A stretch of 64,000 nucleotides of DNA from an uncultured Vicinamibacterales bacterium (GTDB lineage Bacteria > Acidobacteriota > Vicinamibacteria > Vicinamibacterales > UBA8438): positions 3,248,001 to 3,312,000 of the forward strand of contig OY282382.1 of NCBI GenBank assembly GCA_958295905.1, given 5' to 3'. Numbering within the stretch: position 1 is the first letter of the stretch; each line of letters opens with the position of its first letter. A program made the translations under genes and the position numbers. The notes beneath the pieces were generated by a model. The model did no database searches. It had not been told where the DNA came from and saw only the letters and a list, made by a program, of their open reading frames with translations. Shown in pieces: positions 58,164-64,000 of the stretch.

Positions 58164-58915
58164 TGTTCCGCCTGTTCGTGCGCGAGCAGCCAGCGGACGT
58201 CTACCGCGAACGAACCGATCAACAGGACGAGGGTCACCGCCGCTCCGGCCGCGGCGAGCCCCACCGGGACGATGGGGGCGAGACAGACGACCAGGGCGAC
58301 GCCCTGGGCGACGCACCCGGCCTTCCGGCGCAGCCGTTGCGGCAGGGGAGCCCGCAGCCGCGGCCGGAGCCAGCCGGCGGCGACGAACAGATAGCGGGGC
58401 GCGCCGAGCAGCAGAATCCAGGCGTCGATCCGTCCGCTCCGCCAGACCAGCGCGGCCAGCACCAGCATCAGGAACGAGTCGAGCTCCATGTCGAAGCGGG
58501 CGCCGAAGGCGCTGGCGGTGCCGGTGCGCCGCGCCACCTGTCCGTCGACGCCGTCGAGGCAGAGGGCGAGGGTCGCCAGGCCGATGACCCACCAGTAGCC
58601 GGCGCCCGACAGGACCTGCGGGTGGAGCAAGAGCGCCGCAAGCGTGAAGACCAGCGTGCCCCGGCCGACGGTGACCCGGTTGGCGGGGCCCAGCCCGGGC
58701 CGGGGCTGCGCCGGCAGGAGGCTCTGGACGGCCGTCGCGAAGAGGCCGTAGGCCGCCACCGCGGTGAGGAGGTAGTCGCGGGGCAGCTCGAATCGCCGCG
58801 CCGTCGCGCCCGCGGCGAGCAGCAGGGGCACCAGACCGGCGGCCAGCTCCGCGGCGACGCGGCCCCGGCCGTGAACCGGTGGACGAAGGGGGGCGTGGGA
58901 CGTCGTCGCCGGCAT
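58160..58915 (-). CDS. CDP-alcohol phosphatidyltransferase family protein
   Basis: From ATG 58915 it has 251 residues; 58951 and 58966 are in-frame alternatives, but 58951 shares bases with the divergent gene's start codon. The family signature D-G-x2-D-G-x2-A-R-x8-G-x3-D-x3-D is complete (LDGVDGQVARRTG then GARFDMELD). Six or so hydrophobic spans fit this membrane enzyme class, which transfers a phosphoalcohol from CDP-activated lipid or polar head groups. It diverges from the pterin-like operon with only about 35 bp between, so shared control is likely. It may supply the lipid or polyol part of the product. Confidence 0.82.
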   Translation of the reverse strand: MPATTSHAPLRPPVHGRGRVAAELAAGLVPLLLAAGATARRFELPRDYLLTAVAAYGLFATAVQSLLPAQPRPGLGPANRVTVGRGTLVFTLAALLLHPQVLSGAGYWWVIGLATLALCLDGVDGQVARRTGTASAFGARFDMELDSFLMLVLAALVWRSGRIDAWILLLGAPRYLFVAAGWLRPRLRAPLPQRLRRKAGCVAQGVALVVCLAPIVPVGLAAAGAAVTLVLLIGSFAVDVRWLLAHEQAEQ

Positions 58916-58949
58916 GGTTTTGCGATAAGGTGTCGGCGCTGGACTCGTC

Positions 58950-59927
58950 ATGGCGGAGTCGACCACCGCACGTCAGTTCTGGATCGAGGCGCCCGGCCGC
59001 GGCGCCGTCCTGGGCGCGCGCCTGCCCCCGCGGCGGGACCACGAGCTGTCGATCCGCACGCTCTACTCGGGCATCAGCCGCGGGACCGAGGCGCTGGTGT
59101 TCCGCGGCGGAGTGCCGCCCTCACAGTATCAGGCGATGCGGGCGCCGTTCCAGGAGGGAGAGTTTCCCGGTCCCGTCAAGTACGGCTACAGCAACGTCGG
59201 CCGGGTGGTCGAGGGTCCGGACGGCCTCGCCGGACAGGTGGTCTTCTGTCTCTACCCGCATCAGGATCGCTATGTCGTCCCCCTGAGCGCGGTGGCCCGC
59301 GTGCCCGCCGGGGTTCCGCCCGGCCGTGCAGTGCTCGCGGCGAACATGGAGACCGCGGTGAACGTGCTTTGGGACGCCCGCCCCGTCGTCGGCGACCGTA
59401 TCGTCGTCGTGGGCGGGGGCGTGGTGGGGCTGCTCTGCGCCTGGCTGTGCCGGGGGATACCCGGCGCGGCGCTGACCCTGGTCGATCCCAACCCCGCGCG
59501 CGGGCCGGCCGCCGCGGCGTTGGAGATCCCGTTCCGCACCACGCCGCCGGAGCGCGACGACGCCGATCTGGTCATCCATGCCAGCGGCCATCCGGCGGGG
59601 CTGGCCGCCGCCCTCGCGGCGGCGGGGGTGGAGGGCGTCATCGTGGAGGCGAGCTGGTACGGCGACCGGCCGGTGCCGTTGCCGTTGGGCGAGGCGTTCC
59701 ACGCCCGGCGGCTCACGGTGCGGAGCAGCCAGGTCGGCCGCCTCGCGGTCGCCCGCACGCCGCGGTGGGACCACGCGCGGCGGTTGGCGCTGGCCCTGAC
59801 CCTGCTCGGCGACGCCCGGCTCGATGCGCTGATCACCGGTGAAGACCGGTTCGAGGACCTGCCGCGCGTCATGGCGCGCGTGAGCCGGGCGCCCGGGGAC
59901 ACCCTCTGCCATCGGATTCGCTATTGA
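58950..59927 (+). CDS. MDR-superfamily dehydrogenase (zinc-ligand-poor)
   Basis: The 325-residue protein has the medium-chain dehydrogenase layout: LYSGISRGTEALVFRG, GPVKYGYSNVGRVVEG, VPLSAVARVPAGVPPGRAVLAANMETAVNVLWDA and the NAD(P)-binding IVVVGGGVVGLLCAWL. The GHE zinc motif and the structural Cys cluster are missing, so it is probably a zinc-free reductase rather than a classic alcohol dehydrogenase; it somewhat resembles BchC-like reductases. It opens the operon with the PTPS-like, glycosyltransferase and methyltransferase genes. Its 3' end is part of a 155-bp tandem duplication. Confidence 0.82.
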   Translation: MAESTTARQFWIEAPGRGAVLGARLPPRRDHELSIRTLYSGISRGTEALVFRGGVPPSQYQAMRAPFQEGEFPGPVKYGYSNVGRVVEGPDGLAGQVVFCLYPHQDRYVVPLSAVARVPAGVPPGRAVLAANMETAVNVLWDARPVVGDRIVVVGGGVVGLLCAWLCRGIPGAALTLVDPNPARGPAAAALEIPFRTTPPERDDADLVIHASGHPAGLAAALAAAGVEGVIVEASWYGDRPVPLPLGEAFHARRLTVRSSQVGRLAVARTPRWDHARRLALALTLLGDARLDALITGEDRFEDLPRVMARVSRAPGDTLCHRIRY

Positions 59928-60122
59928 CCCTGTCGGTCCTCTGAACCATGTACAGCCTCAACGTCCGCGCCCGGCTCGATGCGCTGATCACCGGTGAAGA
60001 CCGGTTCGAGGACCTGCCGCGCGTCGTGGCGCGCGTGAGCCGGGCGCCCGGGGACACCCTCTGCCATCGGATTCGCTATTAACCCTGTCGGTCCTCTGAA
60101 CCATGTACAGCCTCAACGTCCG
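59813..60122 (+). repeat. 155-bp tandem duplication (two copies)
   Basis: 59813-59967 and 59968-60122 differ at two positions only (a/g in gtcatggcg versus gtcgtggcg, and the stop TGA versus TAA). Each copy holds the last 38 codons of the dehydrogenase, the 20-bp spacer and the first codons of the PTPS-like gene (MYSLNVR). The duplication is so fresh that it must be recent. Confidence 0.95.
59948..60082 (+). CDS. Chimeric 44-aa ORF created by the duplication
   Basis: ATG 59948 begins as the PTPS-like protein (MYSLNVR) and at once continues in frame into the dehydrogenase C-terminus (ARLDALITGEDRFEDLPRVV ... HRIRY), ending at TAA 60080-60082. It carries the same upstream context as the true gene start at 60103, so it may well be translated, but there is no reason to expect a function. 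Confidence 0.45.
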   Translation: MYSLNVRARLDALITGEDRFEDLPRVVARVSRAPGDTLCHRIRY

Positions 60123-60504
60123 CGACCACTTCATGATCGCCCACAGCTTCGAGGGCGACGTCTTCGGTCCGGCCCGGCGTCTGCACGGGGCGACCTATGT
60201 CGTCGACGCCACCTTCCGCCGGCAGGAGCTGGACGGCGACGGCCTGGTGGTGGACATCGGGTTGGCGGGCCGGTGTCTGGCCGCGGTCCTCGCAGACCTG
60301 AACTACCGCAACCTCGACGAGGAGCCGGCGTTCGCGGGGCGGAACACCACGACCGAGTTCCTGGCGCGGTTCGTCTTCGACCGGCTTGCGCAGGCCGCGC
60401 GGGAAGGGCGTCTGGGGCCGGGCGCGCGCGGCCTCGCCTCCATCTGCGTTGCGCTGCGCGAGTCGCACGTCGCCTGGGCCAGCTACGAGGGTCCCGTGGG
60501 GTGA
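60103..60504 (+). CDS. 6-pyruvoyl-tetrahydropterin synthase-like protein with degenerate metal site
   Basis: The 133-residue protein has the T-fold pattern of PTPS/Que[54 protein letters not shown] and a C-terminal [18 protein letters not shown] with the conserved Glu. In QueD the zinc triad is His plus HGH; here the second motif is HGA, so one ligand is missing, and the catalytic Cys before it is absent. It may use a different metal geometry or bind a pterin without classic chemistry. It sits between a dehydrogenase and a GT4 enzyme with a GTGA overlap to the latter. Confidence 0.82.
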   Translation: MYSLNVRDHFMIAHSFEGDVFGPARRLHGATYVVDATFRRQELDGDGLVVDIGLAGRCLAAVLADLNYRNLDEEPAFAGRNTTTEFLARFVFDRLAQAAREGRLGPGARGLASICVALRESHVAWASYEGPVG

Positions 60505-61580
60505 CCGCGGTCCGCCTGCACGTCGTCGTCCCCGGCCCCCTCGACCAGCAGACCGGAGGCTACATCTACGACCGGCGAATGGTCGACGGGCTCCGCGCCC
60601 AGGGCTGGCGGGTCGACGTGCGCAGCGTGGCCGGCGTCTTCCCGGCCGCCGATGCCCGTACCGCGGCCCGGATGGGCGCGGTCCTGGCCGGCCTCCCCGA
60701 CGGAGACCGGGTGCTCGTCGACGGGCTGGCCCTCGGCGGGCTGCCCGCCCCGGCGCGCGCCGAGCGCACCCGACTCCGCCTACTGGCTCTCGTGCATCAT
60801 CCGCTGGCCGACGAGACGGGGCTGGACGCGCCCCGGCGGGCGCAGTTCGCGGCCCTGGAACGCGAGGCGCTGGCCGCCTGCGCCGGCGTGCTGGTCACCA
60901 GCGCGTTCACCGCCCGGCGTCTCGAGGCCTATGGCGTGGCCGCGGCGCGGGTGCGGGCCGTCTGTCCCGGTACCGACCCGGTGCGACCCGCCGCCGGGCC
61001 GCGGCCGGGCGACCCGCCGCTGCTGCTGTCGGTGGGGTCGGTGACGCCGCGCAAGGGCCAGCGGGAGCTGGCGGCGGCCCTGGCCCGGCTCGCGGGGCTG
61101 CCGTGGCGCTGTGTCTGCGCCGGCAGTCTCGAGCGCGATCCGGACTGCGCGGCCGAGGTCGCGGAGCGGGTCCGGGAGGCCGGTCTGGCGGACCGGCTGC
61201 GGTTCGCCGGCGAGTGCGGCGCGGCCGAGCTCGACCGTCTGTACCATCGGGCCTCGCTGTTCGTGCTGCCCTCGCACTACGAGGGATACGGCATGGCGTT
61301 GGCGGATGCGCTGGCGCGGGGGCTTCCGGTGGTCAGCACCACCGGGGGGGCGATTCCCCATACCGTGCCGGCCGACGCGGGCGTGCTCGTCGCGCCCGGT
61401 GACGAGTCGGCGCTGGCCGGCGCGCTCGACCGCCTGCTGCGCGAACCCGGCGGGGCCGAACGCCGCCGGAGCCTCGCGGCGGCGGCCCGCCGCCATGCCC
61501 GGCGGCTGCCGGACTGGCCGGATGCCGCCCGTCGGTTCGCCGAGGCGATACTGGCATTGACACCCGATGGAGACGTTTGA
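60501..61580 (+). CDS. GT4-family glycosyltransferase
   Basis: The 359-residue protein starts at GTG 60501, overlapping the preceding TGA. The GT-B fold is shown by [23 protein letters not shown] at the N-terminus, [16 protein letters not shown] at the start of the second lobe, and the nucleotide-sugar site with [29 protein letters not shown] (E-x7-E motif). It transfers a sugar, with retention, to an acceptor made by the neighbouring enzymes, presumably a pterin or a lipid-linked intermediate (inference). It overlaps the methyltransferase by 14 bp. Confidence 0.87.
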   Translation: MTAVRLHVVVPGPLDQQTGGYIYDRRMVDGLRAQGWRVDVRSVAGVFPAADARTAARMGAVLAGLPDGDRVLVDGLALGGLPAPARAERTRLRLLALVHHPLADETGLDAPRRAQFAALEREALAACAGVLVTSAFTARRLEAYGVAAARVRAVCPGTDPVRPAAGPRPGDPPLLLSVGSVTPRKGQRELAAALARLAGLPWRCVCAGSLERDPDCAAEVAERVREAGLADRLRFAGECGAAELDRLYHRASLFVLPSHYEGYGMALADALARGLPVVSTTGGAIPHTVPADAGVLVAPGDESALAGALDRLLREPGGAERRRSLAAAARRHARRLPDWPDAARRFAEAILALTPDGDV

Positions 61581-62409
61581 CGCCGACTGGCTGGGGCTGC
61601 GCGAGGCGGCGGACCGGCGGGCGCGGGCCCCGATGCTGCCGGCGCGGTTGTGCCCGGCCTGGCGGCGGTGCGGCTGGACCCGGGTCGTCGACCTCGGCAG
61701 CGGGACCGGCGCGAACCTGCGGTACCTGGCCCCGCGGCTGCCCCCGGGGCAGCGGTGGACCCTGGTGGATCACGATCCGCGGCACATGGACCGGTTGCGG
61801 CGCCTCGAGCCGCCTCCGGAGGTCGAGACGGTGGCCGCGGTGTCCCGGGACCTGGCCGCGGACGGGCTCGCGGTCGTCGCGGGACAGAACTTGGTGACGG
61901 CGTCGGCGCTGCTGGATCTGGTCTCCGAATCGTGGCTCGCGGGGCTGGTGCGCCGGTGCGCCGACAACGCCTGCGGCGCGTACTTCGCGTTGACGTATGA
62001 CGGTGAGGTGCAGTGGATGACGGAATCGGCGGCGGGATGGCGGATCGACGACGACCCGGACGACGGCCTCGTGCGGGACGCCGTCAACCGGCATCAGCGG
62101 AGTGACAAGGGGTTCGGCCCGGCCTTGGGTCCCGCTGCCGCCCCCCGCGCCGCGCATCTGTTCCGCGAGGCCGGGTACGACACCTGGCTCGCGGCGAGCG
62201 GCTGGCGGCTCGAGGCCGCCGACCGCGGGCTGGCGGACCGGCTTGTCGAGGGATGGGCGGCGGCGGCGGCCGGGCTCCGGCCGGAGACGGCGGCCCGGGT
62301 CGGGGCGTGGGCGTTGCGCCGCCGCGCCGCCGTGTCGCGCGGGTCGTTCCGGGTGACGGTCGGGCACTGCGATCTGCTGGCGCTGCCGAGGGGGCCGCAT
62401 GAGCGGTAG
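61567..62409 (+). CDS. Class I SAM-dependent methyltransferase
   Basis: The 280-residue protein has the SAM-binding motif I VVDLGSGTGANLRYLAP (about residues 40-56), the acidic loop end WTLVDHDPRHMDRL and a post-motif region VTASALLDLVSESWL. It methylates a small molecule rather than nucleic acid, judging by family and operon. It overlaps the glycosyltransferase at its start and the flippase-like gene at its end by 11 bp. Confidence 0.85.
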   Translation: METFDADWLGLREAADRRARAPMLPARLCPAWRRCGWTRVVDLGSGTGANLRYLAPRLPPGQRWTLVDHDPRHMDRLRRLEPPPEVETVAAVSRDLAADGLAVVAGQNLVTASALLDLVSESWLAGLVRRCADNACGAYFALTYDGEVQWMTESAAGWRIDDDPDDGLVRDAVNRHQRSDKGFGPALGPAAAPRAAHLFREAGYDTWLAASGWRLEAADRGLADRLVEGWAAAAAGLRPETAARVGAWALRRRAAVSRGSFRVTVGHCDLLALPRGPHER

Positions 62410-63484
62410 CGGCGTGCCGGCGGCGGCGCTGCCGCGGCGCGACCCCGGACGCCTCGCGCTCGGCCTGCGGGCGGCGGTCAGTCTCGGCCTGCTGGCCGGT
62501 CTCGCCGTTTGGCTGGACGCCGGCGCGGTGGCGTCGCGGCTCGCGTCGATGCGGCCGTCCTGGGTGCTGGCGGCGCTCGCGGTCTCCGTCGCGCAGGTGG
62601 CGGTGCTCGCCTGGCGCTGGAGCTTCACCGCGCGCCGGCTGGGCGTCGACCTCCCGTGGCCGGTCGCCTGGCGCGAGTACTACCTGTCCATCTTCCTCAA
62701 TCAGGTCCTGCCCGGCGGCGTCCTCGGGGACGTGGCCCGGGCCTGGCGCCAGGTGCGGTCGCAGATCCGGGTGCAGGCCCCGGGGGGGCCGGCGGTGCGG
62801 GCGGTGGTGTTCGAACGCCTGTCCGCCCAGGTGGTGATGACCACGGCGGCCGGCGTCTCCCTGCTCTTTCTGCCGGTCACCGTGGCGCCCGGATCCCGGC
62901 CGGTGATGATCGGGGCCGGTCTGCTGGCGGGGGGGCTCGTCGTCACGCTGATCGCGTGGATGCGCCGCCAGTCGTCCGAATGGTCGCTGTTCGGGCCGGT
63001 CCTGGCGGAGGTCGGCGCCGCCCACCTGTCGCCGGGCGCGTTCGCGGCGCAGCTCGCCAGCGCCCTCGTGGTTGTGGCGACGTATCTGGCGACCTATCTC
63101 CTGGCGGCGGGAGCGGTGGGGGTCGAGACGCCGTGGCCGGTCCTGCTCCCCCTCGTCGCCCCCGTTCTGATGTCGATGCTGATCCCGGTCACGGTGGCCG
63201 GGTGGGGGCTGCGCGAAGGGGCCGCCGCCGTCCTCTGGGGCGCGGTGGGGCTGACCGCAGCCGACGGCGTCGCGGTGTCGGTCGCTTACGGGTTCCTGGT
63301 ACTGGTGGGAAGCGTGCCCGGGGCCCTGTTCCTGATCCTCGGCCTCAGGCGCGGGCGTTCCCCGCGCCCGGTGGCCCGGCGGGTCGGCGCAGATCCAGGT
63401 CGAACAACACGTCGTCTCCGAGCGGGAAACGCCGGCACGGCGGGCGGAGGGCGCGGTCGAGGGACGGGACCGGCGGCAGGGTGA
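62399..63484 (+). CDS. Flippase-like / lysylphosphatidylglycerol-synthase-type membrane protein
   Basis: The 361-residue protein has about eight transmembrane spans and the UPF0104/LPG_synthase_TM hallmarks LAWRWSFTARRLGV, YYLSIFLNQVLPGGVLGDVARAWR, VVFERLSAQVV and IPVTVAGWGLREGAAA. The family includes the MprF flippase part and many operon-borne lipid handlers. It may move the finished lipid-linked product across the inner membrane. The last 30 residues are Arg/Gly-rich and overlap the convergent RibD-type gene by 140 bp, so the true C-terminus may be shorter in function. Confidence 0.82.
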   Translation: MSGSGVPAAALPRRDPGRLALGLRAAVSLGLLAGLAVWLDAGAVASRLASMRPSWVLAALAVSVAQVAVLAWRWSFTARRLGVDLPWPVAWREYYLSIFLNQVLPGGVLGDVARAWRQVRSQIRVQAPGGPAVRAVVFERLSAQVVMTTAAGVSLLFLPVTVAPGSRPVMIGAGLLAGGLVVTLIAWMRRQSSEWSLFGPVLAEVGAAHLSPGAFAAQLASALVVVATYLATYLLAAGAVGVETPWPVLLPLVAPVLMSMLIPVTVAGWGLREGAAAVLWGAVGLTAADGVAVSVAYGFLVLVGSVPGALFLILGLRRGRSPRPVARRVGADPGRTTRRLRAGNAGTAGGGRGRGTGPAAG

Positions 63485-64000
63485 GGGCGTGGCGGCCGGA
63501 TCCGATGACCATCGGCGCGACCGTGACGTGCAGGCGGGTCAGCACCCCGGCTTCGAGAAACCGTGAAACGGTCACCCCGCCCCCTTCGACGAGGATGCGC
63601 GACAGGCCCTGCGCGCGCAGGGCGGCGAGGATCGCGGACGGGGCGACGCGGCCGTCGGCGGACGACCCGTCGGCCGGCAGTTCCAGGAGGTCCCGCGTCG
63701 GCCCGGTGCGGGTACGACCGGCGGGAGCGCGGCGGATGACCACGGTCCGCGCCGCGCCGTCGCGAAAGACCGCCCGATCGTCGTCGAGGCGGCCGTTCGG
63801 GTCGAGGACGACGCGCACCGGGTTCCTGCCTTCCACCTGCCGCACCGTGAGGCGGGGGTCGTCCGCCGCGACGGTGCCGGCCCCGACGATGACGGCGTCG
63901 ACGAGCGCCCGCAACCGGTGCAGACGGCGGATGTCCGCGGGGCCGGTGATGTAGTGGGAATGCCCCTGCTCGGTCGCGATGCGGCCGTCCAGGCTCTGGC
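63345..64000 (-). CDS. RibD C-terminal / dihydrofolate-reductase-like protein (5' end outside window)
   Basis: At least 217 residues are visible; the start lies beyond 64000. The visible frame begins SLDGRIATEQGHSHYITGPAD and continues RALVDAVIVGAGTVAADDPRL, RILVEGGGVTVSRFLEAGVL and LHVTVAPMVIGSGR, all RibD-C landmarks. Such enzymes reduce the ribose side chain of a diaminopyrimidine in riboflavin synthesis, or a pterin in relatives. Facing the PTPS-like operon tail to tail, it probably belongs to the same pathway. A riboflavin housekeeping role is the main alternative. Confidence 0.87.
   Translation of the reverse strand, partial: QSLDGRIATEQGHSHYITGPADIRRLHRLRALVDAVIVGAGTVAADDPRLTVRQVEGRNPVRVVLDPNGRLDDDRAVFRDGAARTVVIRRAPAGRTRTGPTRDLLELPADGSSADGRVAPSAILAALRAQGLSRILVEGGGVTVSRFLEAGVLTRLHVTVAPMVIGSGRHALTLPPVPSLDRALRPPCRRFPLGDDVLFDLDLRRPAGPPGAGNARA

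Overview
The window is uniformly GC-rich and gene-dense. It looks like an Acidobacteriota chromosome, most likely a Vicinamibacteria-type or marine/sponge-associated lineage. The evidence is an ADOP-type FtsX/MacB permease (37303-39792), repeated secreted DUF6152 proteins with a GDSRG-x-WEGDTLVVD family, PQQ dehydrogenases and a cytochrome c/copper monooxygenase fusion. No rRNA, tRNA or CRISPR array was found. The species cannot be named from this sequence.

Layout. 1-5.5 kb: a Tat-exported HD-domain protein, then a reverse-strand operon of a DUF1579 protein and a two-subunit ABC exporter, one subunit of which is cut by an in-frame amber codon. 5.8-9.9 kb: a 58-codon membrane/coiled-coil gene and a secreted operon (GDSRG family x3, one fused to cytochrome c, plus DUF6152). 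10-11.6 kb: a decaying toxin-antitoxin pair, an ISL3 transposase remnant and an apparently intact higBA. 11.7-15.1 kb: a beta-propeller phytase lipoprotein and a PQQ glucose-dehydrogenase-like enzyme. 15.1-15.6 kb: a broken mazEF next to a dispersed repeat. 15.8-19.1 kb: a first Na+-pumping decarboxylase (oadG-oadA-oadB).

19.2-46.6 kb is a defence island. It holds a coiled-coil protein with 54-bp tandem repeats, a helicase/DUF499 ATPase/DUF1156 methylase set matching the Hma (helicase-methylase-ATPase) type, an XRE-ImmA/PIN pair at the head of the Hma operon, a fused ATPase-TOPRIM (OLD/PARIS-like) gene, a small membrane protein, a group II intron, the ADOP permease, a SNF2 helicase with a SWIM-HTH protein, and a second, split ATPase + DUF4435 (PARIS-like) pair. 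46.8-52.7 kb: a PQQ alcohol dehydrogenase with a lanthanide-type Asp signature and a second Na+-pumping decarboxylase (MmdA-OadG-BCCP-MmdB order). 53-57.9 kb: a second GDSRG/DUF6152 operon paralogous to the first, a cytochrome c/copper monooxygenase-like protein and a secreted orphan.

57.9-64 kb is the most intriguing unit. A CDP-alcohol phosphatidyltransferase diverges from an operon of MDR dehydrogenase, 6-pyruvoyl-tetrahydropterin-synthase-like protein with a degenerate metal site, GT4 glycosyltransferase, SAM methyltransferase and flippase-like membrane protein. These face a RibD-type reductase that runs off the right edge. This combination suggests an uncharacterised pathway to a pterin-, flavin-like or lipid-linked glycoconjugate. 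A 155-bp tandem duplication inside it has created a 44-codon chimeric ORF. Short tandem duplications at gene ends recur across the window.
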